Assembly (NCBI RefSeq): GCF_003946885.1
Contig: NZ_RWKQ01000037.1
Coordinates: 1-47,988 of the forward strand
Length of the DNA stretch: 47,988 nt
Direction: 5' to 3'
Source of the DNA: Specibacter cremeus
GTDB taxonomy: Bacteria; Actinomycetota; Actinomycetes; Actinomycetales; Micrococcaceae
The position numbers and the translations under genes are program-made. Numbering within the stretch: position 1 is the stretch's first letter; each line of letters opens with the position of its first letter. Under the pieces are notes generated by a model that worked only from the letters and a program-made list of their open reading frames with translations, made no database searches and was not told the DNA's origin. Below are positions 18,159 through 26,041 of this stretch, piece after piece.

Positions 18159-20141
18159 GTGACCTCTTGGCTTGACGCGCTGCCGGCATTCCTGGCGGCC
18201 CTGCTGATGCTCGGTGCGCCCGGCGCGGTGGTCCTGGCCGTGCTGCGCGTGCGGGGGCTGGTGGCGGTGTGCGCCGCCCCGGCCGTCTCGGTGTCCATCA
18301 TCGGCGTCAGCGCCATCGTGGCGCCCTGGATCCACCTGCGGTGGGGTGCGCCCGTCGTCGTGCTTGGCACGGCGATCACGGCGGCAGCGGCGTTCACCGT
18401 GAAACGCCTCGTCCCGGCCCTGCGCCCCGCCCAGCCGCGCGACCGGCGCTGGACGGTGCCCACCGCCGTCGTCGGCACGCTGGTGGCGCTGGGAATCACG
18501 ACGGCAGTGCTCGCCAATGTGACGACGTCGCCGGAGTCGTTCACGCAGGGCTATGACACCGTGTTCCACCTCAATGCGACGGAAAACGTGCTGCGCACCG
18601 GCAACGCGTCCTCGTTCGCGATCTCGTCGTTCATCCTGCCCAGCGGCAGCAGCGTGTTCTACCCGGCGGCGTGGCATGGGCTCGCCAGCCTGCTCATCAT
18701 CCTGACCGGCATCAGCGTTCCGGCCGCCACGAACATCCTGTGGCTGGCGGTGGCCGGGGTGGTGTGGCCGCTGGCCTGCGTGTTCCTGGTGCGCGTGCTG
18801 GCCGGACCGAACCGGACCGTGCTGGCCGCAACGGCCGTGCTGGCGGCCGTCTTCCCGGCGTTCCCCTACCTCTTGCTGTTCTACGGCAGCGCGTACCCGA
18901 ACGCACTGTCCAACGCCGTGCTGCCGGTCGGGATCGGGCTCGTGCTGCTGACCCTGCGCCCGGACAGGCACGCACCCATCTCCCCGGCCATGGCCATGAC
19001 GCTCGTGGTGCTGTTCCTGCCCGGCGCCGGGCTGGCCCAGCCGAACGGCGTGTTCAGCATCCTATTGGTGCTCACCCCGCTGCTGGCGGCCATGCTCGTC
19101 GGCTGGCTGCGGCGCGGATTTGGCCTCTCGCGCCGGCTCGGCTGGCTGCGCCTGGGCATCGCCGTTGCCGTCGCCGGCGGCGGAATCGGCGGGCTTTTCC
19201 TGCTCCCCCAGTTCCGCGGCCTGTTCATCTACACGAGCCCGGCGTTCCTGCCGTTCCCGCTCGCCGCGCTGCGCAACCTGACCCAGGCGCCGGATCCCGT
19301 CTGGTTCCCGTCGATCGTCCTGACGCTGCTGGTGCTGCTCGGCCTGTGGGTGTGCGTGAAGACGCACAAGCGGCGCTGGCTGGTGGCCACGCTTGCGCTG
19401 TTGGTGCTCACGTACCCGCTGACCACCGCCACCAACCTGCCGCTGGCCAACATGCTCATGGCGCCCTGGTGGGACAACCCGGAACGGGTCGCCGCCGTCA
19501 TGCCGTTGGTCGCGGTGCCGCTGGCCGGCATGGGCCTGGGCGCCGTGGTCGCCTGGCTGGGCGGCAAGGTGCGTGGACGACGACGGGCACTCGCGTTGCG
19601 CTTCGGTGAGCCGGCGACGGCGGCCGTGCTCGCCGTCGTGCTCGGATTGGCGAACCCCGGTCTCGGGCAGATGCGTGACGCCCTGGCCACCATGTTCGAC
19701 GTGCCGCCGGGACCGAACAACCTGGCCCAGGTGGACGCCGACGAGTTGGCGCTCATCCACCGGCTGGACTCGTTGACGACGCCCGACGATGTGCTCGCGA
19801 ACAACCCGTACAACGGATCGGCGCTGGCCATGGCGCTGGCCGGGCGCACCATGCTGTTCCCGTACAGCTCGCAGAACGACCTGGACCAGGACCTGTACAA
19901 CCTGCGGTTCTGGCTGAACCTGGTGGGCACCGACCCGGCGATCTGCGCGGCCGCCAAGCGCAAGGGCGTCACGTATCTGCTGGATTTCGGCACCAGCTAC
20001 ATCCCGGCGTTCGACAATCCCCGTTCGCTGTACCCGGGGGTGACGCTGGCGCCGGATTCGGACGCGTTCACGCTGGTCGCCCGGGAAGGGCACGCGAAAC
20101 TGTACAAGTTGACCAGGTGCGGCGGCGAACCGCTGCACTGA
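18159..20141 (+). CDS. Polytopic membrane protein, DUF6541-like
   Basis: This 660-residue protein is dominated by about a dozen or more hydrophobic helices from residue 5 to about 510 (for example LLMLGAPGAVVLAVL, ATAVLAAVFPAFPYLLLFYG, LGIAVAVAGGGIGGLFLLP). A soluble C-terminal part of about 150 residues follows, with PPGPNNLAQVDADELALIHRL, NNPYNGSALAMALAGRTML and GVTYLLDFG. This layout matches actinobacterial DUF6541 proteins, which resemble GT-C type glycosyltransferases and are thought to act in envelope glycan assembly. That function is not proven. GTG was chosen as start because it begins the first TM segment and follows CAGGACA. A long hairpin terminator follows at 20170. Confidence 0.8.
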   Translation: MTSWLDALPAFLAALLMLGAPGAVVLAVLRVRGLVAVCAAPAVSVSIIGVSAIVAPWIHLRWGAPVVVLGTAITAAAAFTVKRLVPALRPAQPRDRRWTVPTAVVGTLVALGITTAVLANVTTSPESFTQGYDTVFHLNATENVLRTGNASSFAISSFILPSGSSVFYPAAWHGLASLLIILTGISVPAATNILWLAVAGVVWPLACVFLVRVLAGPNRTVLAATAVLAAVFPAFPYLLLFYGSAYPNALSNAVLPVGIGLVLLTLRPDRHAPISPAMAMTLVVLFLPGAGLAQPNGVFSILLVLTPLLAAMLVGWLRRGFGLSRRLGWLRLGIAVAVAGGGIGGLFLLPQFRGLFIYTSPAFLPFPLAALRNLTQAPDPVWFPSIVLTLLVLLGLWVCVKTHKRRWLVATLALLVLTYPLTTATNLPLANMLMAPWWDNPERVAAVMPLVAVPLAGMGLGAVVAWLGGKVRGRRRALALRFGEPATAAVLAVVLGLANPGLGQMRDALATMFDVPPGPNNLAQVDADELALIHRLDSLTTPDDVLANNPYNGSALAMALAGRTMLFPYSSQNDLDQDLYNLRFWLNLVGTDPAICAAAKRKGVTYLLDFGTSYIPAFDNPRSLYPGVTLAPDSDAFTLVAREGHAKLYKLTRCGGEPLH

Positions 20142-20169
20142 CGGCCCTTAAGCACGACCAGCCGTTAAG

Positions 20170-20213
20170 CACGACGCTGCCCGGTCGCCTTGTTGCGACC
20201 GGGCAGCGTTGTG
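20170..20213. terminator. Long hairpin, probable bidirectional terminator
   Basis: The arms CACGACGCTGCCCGGTCGC (20170-20188) and GCGACCGGGCAGCGTTGTG (20195-20213) pair over 19 bp with a single G-T wobble and a 6-nt loop. It lies between the convergent ends of the DUF6541 gene and the small peptide gene, so it can serve both. No long T-run follows. Confidence 0.8.
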
Positions 20214-20255
20214 AGACCTGGCTGTGGTGCGACGGCACGTAAGCCGCCGCCCGCA

Positions 20256-20402
20256 CTATAGAAGATTACGCATCGCGTCCGGCCAGATCCACACGGCAGC
20301 CTGCACGGAGTCGGGCCAAATCCAGACCTTGGCGAACATGCCAACGAGGAGTACGCCGGCCACGAGACCAAACAGACACAGGGACAGGGCGAGCTTTTTC
20401 AT
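20256..20402 (-). CDS. Small secreted peptide with duplicated VWIWPD motif (candidate pheromone precursor)
   Basis: This 48-residue ORF starts at ATG 20402, with ribosome site AAGGTGG on the minus strand (20407-20413), 4 nt before the start. The product opens MKKLALSLCLFGLVAGVLLV, a textbook signal peptide core. The rest holds VWIWPD twice, at residues 26-31 and 37-42, 11 residues apart, and ends AMRNLL. The two copies differ at three codon third positions and at no amino acid, which points to protein-level selection. VQA at 33-35 could be a signal-peptidase site releasing a 13-residue Trp-rich tail. The gene is divergent from an HTH-TPR regulator (20543). This matches the arrangement of RRNPP peptide pheromones. 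The role is inferred; export alone would also be consistent with a membrane microprotein. Confidence 0.75.
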   Translation of the reverse strand: MKKLALSLCLFGLVAGVLLVGMFAKVWIWPDSVQAAVWIWPDAMRNLL

Positions 20403-20438
20403 GCAACCACCTTAGATGAGTGAGGAGTCCACAAGCGC

Positions 20439-20474
20439 TTGTTGGCCTGTTGACAACAATTGTAAAGTTATACT
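20439..20474. promoter_or_regulatory. Divergent promoter/operator region of peptide gene and HTH-TPR regulator
   Basis: The 140-bp gap contains nested palindromes: TTGTTG-N9-CAACAA (20439-20459), TGTTGACAACA (20449-20459) and ACAATTGT (20456-20463). TTGACA (20450-20455) and TATACT (20469-20474) are good boxes for the rightward gene, but their 13-bp spacing is too short for one standard promoter; a repressor or activator may be needed. On the other strand TTGTCA overlaps the same palindrome. These are seen directly; binding by the HTH-TPR protein is inferred. Confidence 0.5.
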
Positions 20475-20542
20475 TGGCGGAAGTGTCAAGGGGATCCGAC
20501 CTTCGACCGATCATGACGGTGTTCGACAAAGGACGTGGCACA

Positions 20543-21817
20543 GTGGGAAACAGCTTCGGCGACAGGCTTCGGCACGAGCGGCTGGCCCGCAGCCTGACGC
20601 AGGCGGAACTGGGCGGCCAGCTGTACTCGGCCAGCTATATCTCGCTGCTCGAGAACGGCCGCAGGGAGCCGACCGTGGATGTCATCAAGCAGCTGGCCAA
20701 GCAGTTGCAGCTCGCCCCGCACTCGATCGAGGAATGGGCCCTGCCGATCTCGCCGGAGGAGACCCAATACCTGCTCGCGTCGCTCTACGCACGCCAGGCC
20801 TGGGACACGCGCGACTACCTGGCCGCCCAGCGGTACGCCGCCGACGCCGCCCGGAAGGCCTCCGACAACCGCGACCCGGTGTCCTGGTGGAACATGGTGT
20901 ACCTGCAGGCCAATGCCCTGGTGAAGAGCGGCGCCTACGCCGAATGCATCGAGGTGCTCGGGGCCCTGCTGGCGCACCCCCTCTCCACCGAGAGCGCGGG
21001 CCTGTCGGTCCGGGCGCGCCAGGTCCTTTCCACGGCCTTGATGGGCGAGGGCCGGCTGCCCGACGCCATCCGCGAGGCCACAATCGCCGTCGAGATGGGC
21101 GCCGGGAACCCGGACGAGTTCGACGCGTACACGACGGCGCTGCGCACCCTGATCGGCGCCCTGGCCGAGTCGGGGAAACTGGAGGAGGCCTGGCAGCACT
21201 GCCTGCGGCTGGCCGACGCCGTGACAAAGTCGACGCCGGCGCAGCTGGCCGGTGAAATCCACTGGGTGATCGGCAACGTGGCGTTCATGCGCCACGACGT
21301 GGCCGCCGGGCTGACGCACCATGCCCAGGCCGGCAACCTGCTCTCGCCCGCCACCGACCTGGCCCAGTGGGCGCATTTCAACAAGGCGACGGCCTGGGTG
21401 CGGCTGACCGCCGGCATCGTCGAGCCGGCCACGCTCGAGGCCATCGAACGGTGCGAGCTGGCGCAATCCGTGATCGGCGCCACCATCGCCGACCAGCTGG
21501 AGGTGAAGCTGCTGCGCGCCCGCTGGTACTACCTCAACGGCGCCCTGGACGACGCCCTCGCGCTATTGGAGGAAATCGGCGGGCAGCAGGAGCACCTGGC
21601 CAGCAACATCGCCGGCGACGCGGCGCTGCTGCTGGGCAAGACGTACAAGGCCCGCGGCCGGCTGGAGGAGGCCATGGACGCGTTCACCGCGGCGAGGGAG
21701 CACTTCACGACGGCGGGCGCCACGGACCGTGTGGCACTGGCCCTGGACAACATCCTGGAACTGCGCGCCTCCGGCCTCTCGCGAAGCCACGGCAGCGCAC
21801 CCGGCACGCCCGCCTAG
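20543..21817 (+). CDS. HTH-TPR transcription regulator (RRNPP-like)
   Basis: The protein has 424 residues from the chosen GTG. Residues about 4-62 form an XRE-type HTH: FGDRLRHERLARSLTQAELGG, then YISLLENGRREPTVDVIKQLAKQL. The rest is alpha-helical TPR-like repeats, for example WWNMVYLQANALVKSGAYAECIEVL, TALMGEGRLPDAIREA, IGALAESGKLEEAWQHC, ALLLGKTYKARGRLEEAMDAFTAA. This is the architecture of Rgg/PlcR/NprR-type regulators that bind secreted oligopeptides in the TPR groove. GTG 20543 was chosen because AAAGGA lies 9 nt before it and the HTH begins there; an upstream ATG at 20420 would lie inside the promoter palindromes. It is divergent from the VWIWPD peptide gene, its likely ligand source. 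Confidence 0.85.
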   Translation: MGNSFGDRLRHERLARSLTQAELGGQLYSASYISLLENGRREPTVDVIKQLAKQLQLAPHSIEEWALPISPEETQYLLASLYARQAWDTRDYLAAQRYAADAARKASDNRDPVSWWNMVYLQANALVKSGAYAECIEVLGALLAHPLSTESAGLSVRARQVLSTALMGEGRLPDAIREATIAVEMGAGNPDEFDAYTTALRTLIGALAESGKLEEAWQHCLRLADAVTKSTPAQLAGEIHWVIGNVAFMRHDVAAGLTHHAQAGNLLSPATDLAQWAHFNKATAWVRLTAGIVEPATLEAIERCELAQSVIGATIADQLEVKLLRARWYYLNGALDDALALLEEIGGQQEHLASNIAGDAALLLGKTYKARGRLEEAMDAFTAAREHFTTAGATDRVALALDNILELRASGLSRSHGSAPGTPA

Positions 21818-21874
21818 GGCGTACCGGCTTCGGCGGACGGGCGTCAGCGCAGGGGCGTGGGGTGCGCCGGCGGG

Positions 21875-22888
21875 CTACACGAAGTGGCGCCCGGTCAACC
21901 GCTCGTACGCCTCGACATAGCGGGCCCGGGTCCGCGCGACGACATCCGCGGGCAGCGCCGGGGCCGGTGCGTTGGATGCCCGGTCCCACCCGGAGGCGGG
22001 ACCGGCCAGCCAGTCCCGTACGTACTGCTTGTCGAAGCTGGCCTGGGCGTGCCCCGGCGCCCACAGCGTCGCGTCCCAGAACCGGGACGAATCGGGCGTG
22101 AGGACCTCGTCGCCGAGCGTGATCACGCCCTCGGGGTCCACGCCGAACTCCACCTTCGTGTCGGCCAGGATGATGCCGCGCTCACGGGCGATCTGCTCGG
22201 CCCGCGCGTACACCTCGAGCGTCAACGCGCGCAGCTGCTCCGCCGGCGTCTGGCCGATCGTGTCGGCCATCGCCGCGAACGTGATGTTCTCGTCATGCTC
22301 GCCCACCTCAGCCTTCGCCGACGGGGTGAAGATGGCCTCGCCGAGCCGGGAGCCGTCCTCCAGCCCGTCCGGCAACGGCAGGCCGCACACCGTCCTGGAC
22401 TGCCGGTACTCGGCGAGCCCGGACCCGGTCAGGTAGCCGCGGGCGATGCACTCGATGGGGAACATGTCGAGCCGCCGGCACACCATGGCGCGGCCGGCGA
22501 CGGCGGCCGGGACACCGTCCTCGACCGTCGTGGCGACCACGTGGTTGGCCACGTGCAGCTGGTCGAACCACCACAGGCTCAGCTGGGTCAGGATGCGGCC
22601 CTTGTCCGGGATCTCGCTGGCGAGGATCTGGTCGAAGGCGCTGATACGGTCGCTGGCCACGACCAGCACCACGTCCTCGCGCCCGGCGAACGGGGTCACC
22701 GAGGTCTCCGGGGTCTCGACAGGCTCGACCACCGAACCGCTGATCGAGCCCGTCGAGACCACCGAACCGCTGGTCGAGCCCGTCGAGACCACCGAACCGC
22801 TGGTCGAGACCACCGGAACATACAAATCCCGGACCTTGCCGGAGTAGACGTGCTGCCAGCCGGGCAGTTCCTGGGCGGTGGGGGCCAC
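21875..22888 (-). CDS. purC: SAICAR synthetase PurC with a repeat-derived insert
   Basis: It joins CAIR and aspartate to SAICAR in purine synthesis. Conserved blocks are present: YSGKVRDLY at the ATP-binding N-terminus, VVASDRISAFDQIL, IPDKGRILTQLSLWWF, ECIARGYLTGSGLAEY, VEFGVDPEGVITLGDEVLTPDSSRFWD and YEAYERLTG-like end. The length of 337 is some 35-40 above the usual ~300. The extra residues, about 25-64, are low-complexity Ser/Gly/Val/Thr (GSVVSTGSTS-type decapeptides) sitting between strands that normally join in a short loop. They are encoded by the dispersed repeat at 22704-22812, in frame. The rest of the enzyme is complete, so activity is probably retained. The start lies 2 nt after the purD stop, so both form one operon. 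Confidence 0.95.
   Translation of the reverse strand: MAPTAQELPGWQHVYSGKVRDLYVPVVSTSGSVVSTGSTSGSVVSTGSISGSVVEPVETPETSVTPFAGREDVVLVVASDRISAFDQILASEIPDKGRILTQLSLWWFDQLHVANHVVATTVEDGVPAAVAGRAMVCRRLDMFPIECIARGYLTGSGLAEYRQSRTVCGLPLPDGLEDGSRLGEAIFTPSAKAEVGEHDENITFAAMADTIGQTPAEQLRALTLEVYARAEQIARERGIILADTKVEFGVDPEGVITLGDEVLTPDSSRFWDATLWAPGHAQASFDKQYVRDWLAGPASGWDRASNAPAPALPADVVARTRARYVEAYERLTGRHFV
22704..22812. repeat. Dispersed repeat expanded in frame inside purC, cluster B
   Basis: A ~30-bp unit (GAGCCCGTCGAGACCACCGA followed by ACCGCTGGTC) occurs in about three head-to-tail copies with a partial copy, GTCTCGACAGGCTCGACCACCG, at the left. The same words form the intergenic clusters elsewhere in the window. 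30 bp is ten codons, so copy-number change keeps the purC frame. Confidence 0.9.
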
Positions 22889-22890
22889 GG

Positions 22891-24192
22891 TCAGTTCCCC
22901 TTCGCCTCGGCGCGCACGCCCGGCACGGTGATCTCCCCGCGCGCGGCCTTCGCGGCAATGTCGGTGCGGTACTGCCCGCCGTCCAGCGCGATCTCCTCGA
23001 TCCCGGCGTAGGCGCGCTCGCGCGCGTCCTCCAGGTCGTCGCCCAGGGCCACCACGGCGAGCACGCGACCACCGGCACTGACGACGTAGCCGTCGTCGTC
23101 CATGGCCGTGCCGGCGTGCAGGACGTGCACGCCGTCAAGCCGGTTGGCCTTCTTCAGCCCGCGGATGCGGTCGCCGGTGCGCGGGGTGCCGGGGTAGTTC
23201 TCGCTGGCAAGCACGACGGCGACGGCCGGCTCGGGTGCCCAGCGCAGCTCCTCGACGGTGTCGAGCTGGCCGCGCGCGGCGGCCAGCAGCACGCCGCCGA
23301 GCGGTGTCTTCAGCCGGGCGAGCACGGCCTGCGTCTCCGGGTCGCCGAAGCGGGCGTTGAACTCGATGACGCGGGTGCCACGGCTGGTCAGTGCCAGGCC
23401 GCAGTACAGGACGCCGACGAACGGGGTGCCGCGGCGGGCCATCTCGTCGATGGTCGGCTGGGCGACCCGGTCGATGACCTCCTGGACCAGGCCGGCCGGG
23501 GCCCAGTCGAGCGGCGAGTACGCGCCCATGCCGCCGGTGTTGGGGCCCTCATCGGCGTCGAAGATGCGCTTGAAGTCCTGGGCCGGGGCCAGCGGGACCA
23601 CCGTGCGGCCGTCGGCCAGCACAAACAGGGAGACCTCGGGTCCGTCGAGGAATTCCTCGATGACCACGGAGCCGCCCGCGTCGAAGCAGGACTGCGCGTG
23701 GGCCAGGGCCTCGCCGCGGTCGGCCGTGACGACGACGCCCTTGCCGGCGGCCAGGCCGTCGTCCTTGACGACGTAGGGGGCGCCGAAGACGTCCAGGGCG
23801 TCGGCGGCCTCGGCGGCGTTGCCGGCCACCCGGGCCATGGCGGTGGGCACCTGGGCCTCCGCCATGACGGCCTTCGCGAACGCCTTGGACGCCTCGAGCC
23901 GCGCGGCCGCCTTGTCCGGGCCGAAGACCGGGATGCCGGCCGCGCGGACGGCGTCGGCCACCCCGGCGGCCAGCGGCGCCTCGGGCCCGACGACGACCAA
24001 GTCGGAATCGAGTTTCACGGCCAGCGCCGCCACGGCCGCCGGATCGTTGGCGTCGATCGGGTGCGTGGGGACGATCTCGGCGATCCCGGCATTGCCCGGT
24101 GCCGCATGCACCTCGGTCACGTTCGGGTCGCGAAGCAGGGATCGGACAAGGGCATGTTCGCGGCCGCCGGGGCCAATCACGAGTACCTTCAC
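22891..24192 (-). CDS. purD: Phosphoribosylamine-glycine ligase PurD
   Basis: It converts phosphoribosylamine and glycine to GAR with ATP, the second step of purine synthesis. The 433-residue length is normal. The N-terminal Rossmann-like start is VLVIGPGGREHALV. The ATP-grasp part shows VVKDDGLAAGKGVVV, VIEEFLDGPEVSLFVLADG, PNTGGMGAYSP, VLYCGLALT and EFNARFGDPETQAVL. GTG is the start; on the minus strand TACCCT (24200-24205) lies 7 nt before it with no ribosome site between, so the mRNA is probably leaderless. purC follows 2 nt after the stop. The asparaginase gene is divergent. Confidence 0.97.
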   Translation of the reverse strand: MKVLVIGPGGREHALVRSLLRDPNVTEVHAAPGNAGIAEIVPTHPIDANDPAAVAALAVKLDSDLVVVGPEAPLAAGVADAVRAAGIPVFGPDKAAARLEASKAFAKAVMAEAQVPTAMARVAGNAAEAADALDVFGAPYVVKDDGLAAGKGVVVTADRGEALAHAQSCFDAGGSVVIEEFLDGPEVSLFVLADGRTVVPLAPAQDFKRIFDADEGPNTGGMGAYSPLDWAPAGLVQEVIDRVAQPTIDEMARRGTPFVGVLYCGLALTSRGTRVIEFNARFGDPETQAVLARLKTPLGGVLLAAARGQLDTVEELRWAPEPAVAVVLASENYPGTPRTGDRIRGLKKANRLDGVHVLHAGTAMDDDGYVVSAGGRVLAVVALGDDLEDARERAYAGIEEIALDGGQYRTDIAAKAARGEITVPGVRAEAKGN

Positions 24193-24199
24193 GCTTTAA

Positions 24200-24205
24200 A
24201 GGGTA
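24200..24205 (-). promoter_or_regulatory. -10 box of a leaderless purD promoter
   Basis: TACCCT on the minus strand ends 7 nt before the purD GTG at 24192, which would place transcription start at or beside the start codon. Confidence 0.55.
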
Positions 24206-24249
24206 CTTGGCCCGGCCGAACGGCGCCGACGTGCCGGATCCGCCCCGCA

Positions 24250-24255
24250 TAGAAT
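24250..24255 (+). promoter_or_regulatory. -10 box of a leaderless asparaginase promoter
   Basis: TAGAAT lies 6 nt before the ATG at 24262 and no Shine-Dalgarno is present, as in leaderless actinobacterial genes. Confidence 0.6.
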
Positions 24256-24261
24256 GAGCGC

Positions 24262-25293
24262 ATGCACCAGACCTTCCGGGCGGCCGACGCCGTCGAACTT
24301 GCCGTCGTCGAACGCAGCGGGTTCGTCGAATCACGCCACCTGGGCGCCGCAGTCGTGCTGGCCGCGGACGGTTCCGTGGTGACCCGGCTGGGCGCCGTCG
24401 ACGCCCCCGTGTTCGCCCGCTCGGCACTCAAGCCCTTCCAGGCCATGGCCGCCATGGCCGCCGGCGTCCCACTGCGCGGCGTGCAGGTGGCACTGGCGGC
24501 CGGCAGCCACGGCGGGTCGCTCGAGCAGATGGACGGTGTGACCGGCATGCTGCGCGCCGCCGGGCTGGCCGAACAGGACCTGCGATGCCCGCCAGCCTGG
24601 CCGTCCGACCCGGAGGCGCCAGCCTGGCCGTCCGACCCGGAGGCCCGTGCCTGGCTGGTGCGCACCGACCGGGGCAAGAGCCGGCTGGCCATGAATTGCT
24701 CCGGCAAGCATGCCGCGTTCCTGTGGGCGTGCGTGGAGAACGGCTGGGACCGGGACAGCTACCTGGACCCGCAACACCCCATGCAGCGGGCCGTGCGCGC
24801 GGTCGTGGAGGAGTACACGGGGGCGCAGGTGTTCCACACGGGTGTGGACGGCTGCGGCGCCCCGGTGTTCGCCGTCACGCTCGAGGGCCTGGCCCGGGCG
24901 TACACGAGGCTGGCACTGGCGCCGTCGGACCGGAACGCGAACGCCCGCGCCGCCACGGTTGCCACGTCCATGCTCGACTACCCGACGGCCGTGGAAGGCC
25001 GCGGGCGGCCCAATACCGTGGTGATGGAGGACCTGGGCGTGATCGCCAAGCACGGCGCCGAGGGCGTGCTGGCCATGGCCACGGCGACCGGCGCCAGTGT
25101 GGCGTTGAAAATGCTCGACGGCAACGGCCGCGCCGGCACGCTCGTGGGGCTGACCATGCTGGCGGCCGCGGGCGCGTTGGACGTCCCCGCGGTGGCGGCG
25201 GTCCTGGCGAAGGTCGTCCCGGCCGTGAACGGCGGCGGGCGCAGCGCCGGCAGCCTGCGCCTGGGTGCCGCCGTGAGCGCCCTGCTGGACTGA
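24262..25293 (+). CDS. L-asparaginase II family protein (PF06089 type)
   Basis: This 343-residue protein belongs to the asparaginase family first seen in Rhizobium and common in Actinobacteria. Recognisable parts are SGFVESRHLGAAVVL, the FARSALKPFQAMAAM block, LAAGSHGGSLEQM, MNCSGKHAAFLW, DGCGAPVFAVTLEGLARAY and GRPNTVVMEDLGVIAKHGAEGV. It is expected to hydrolyse asparagine to aspartate and ammonia in the cytosol; aspartate is the substrate of PurC, encoded next door. A 27-bp tandem duplication adds nine residues (PAWPSDPEA twice, about 111-128), in a loop just before the RAWLVRTDRGKSRLAMNCSGKH block. The start is leaderless. Confidence 0.9.
   Translation: MHQTFRAADAVELAVVERSGFVESRHLGAAVVLAADGSVVTRLGAVDAPVFARSALKPFQAMAAMAAGVPLRGVQVALAAGSHGGSLEQMDGVTGMLRAAGLAEQDLRCPPAWPSDPEAPAWPSDPEARAWLVRTDRGKSRLAMNCSGKHAAFLWACVENGWDRDSYLDPQHPMQRAVRAVVEEYTGAQVFHTGVDGCGAPVFAVTLEGLARAYTRLALAPSDRNANARAATVATSMLDYPTAVEGRGRPNTVVMEDLGVIAKHGAEGVLAMATATGASVALKMLDGNGRAGTLVGLTMLAAAGALDVPAVAAVLAKVVPAVNGGGRSAGSLRLGAAVSALLD
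24592..24645 (+). repeat. 27-bp in-frame tandem duplication inside the asparaginase gene
   Basis: 24592-24618 and 24619-24645 are identical except for the last base and both encode PAWPSDPEA. Near identity of the copies suggests a recent event. Confidence 0.9.
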
Positions 25294-25331
25294 GGGCAGG
25301 CCGGTGATGGAGCGGATGGGGAGCGAAATCA

Positions 25332-25491
25332 CCGGGTCTTGACAAGCTCGACCACCGGTTCGGTGATTGAGCCCGTCGAAATCACCCCGGGTCTCGACAA
25401 GCTCGACCACCGGTTCGGTGATTGAGCCTGTCGAAATCACCCCGGGTCTCGACAAGCTCGACCACCGAATAGGTTCGACCACCGAATAGCG
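25332..25491. repeat. Dispersed repeat, cluster C (55-bp period)
   Basis: Copies begin with GGGTCTYGACAAGCTCGACC at 25334, 25389 and 25444, an exact 55-bp period. Each full unit holds two opposed half-sites: TCTCGACAAGCTCGACCACCG and GGTGATTGAGCCTGTCGAAA. The third unit is shortened and ends with two CGACCACCGAATAG copies. It fills most of the gap between the asparaginase and sterol-carrier-like genes. Confidence 0.9.
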
Positions 25492-25503
25492 AGGACGGAA
25501 CAC

Positions 25504-25857
25504 ATGGTTGCACGCCGCCGCGTCGACATCGAGGAGGGCCGGGCCGCGGTTGCCGCATGGGTGGCCGGCGAACGCGCCAGGCCGGTCGTGGCCACGGCCG
25601 TGCGGTACACGCTGGAGGAGGCCGCGGCCCGGGCGCCGGGCAATTCCGTGGAGGTCCGCGTGCCGCCGTTCGGCGTCGCCCAGTGCATCCCGGGCCCCCG
25701 GCACACGCGCGGGACGCCGCCCAACGTGGTCGAGTGCAACGCGGACACATGGCTGGAACTGGTGACGGGCGCGCTCGGCTGGGCCGACGCCGTCGGACAA
25801 TCCCGCGTCGCCGCCTCCGGCCTGCGCGCCGACCTGTCCGCCATCCTGCCGCTGTAG
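25504..25857 (+). CDS. Sterol-carrier-like family small protein
   Basis: This 117-residue protein has the pattern of the actinobacterial 'sterol carrier family protein': [79 protein letters not shown] and ADLSAILPL. The last part resembles the SCP2 lipid-binding fold, where NVVE(C/M)xADTW is typical. The biochemical role is unknown. It commonly lies between purD and purF in Micrococcaceae, which supports orthology. GAGGACGGAAC precedes the ATG as a ribosome site. Confidence 0.85.
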   Translation: MVARRRVDIEEGRAAVAAWVAGERARPVVATAVRYTLEEAAARAPGNSVEVRVPPFGVAQCIPGPRHTRGTPPNVVECNADTWLELVTGALGWADAVGQSRVAASGLRADLSAILPL

Positions 25858-26041
25858 GCGCCGAACCGGATCCTGCGCCGTGGGAACCCTCGGGGCGGTG
25901 GCGTCCGGAGCAGGCACTGCCTGGTCAAGTGTCCCTGGTCAAGGCTCTCTGGCCACGGGCAGCACCGGACTCCTACACTTTAAATACGTCGCCGCGGCCC
26001 ACTGGGGTCCCCCGGCGGCGGGCGCGAACGGAAGTGCTGCG

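Noticed and set aside
20420-20542. Upstream in-frame start of the HTH-TPR regulator
   Set aside because: It would place coding sequence over the promoter palindromes, and AAAGGA precedes GTG 20543 where the HTH begins.
25332-25491. Tandem repeats considered as a CRISPR array
   Set aside because: Period is a uniform 55 bp with no variable spacers, the words occur in both orientations elsewhere, and no cas genes are present.
25880-26041. Upstream in-frame extension of the DUF4231 gene
   Set aside because: The added residues have no family match and a ribosome site lies directly before ATG 26042.
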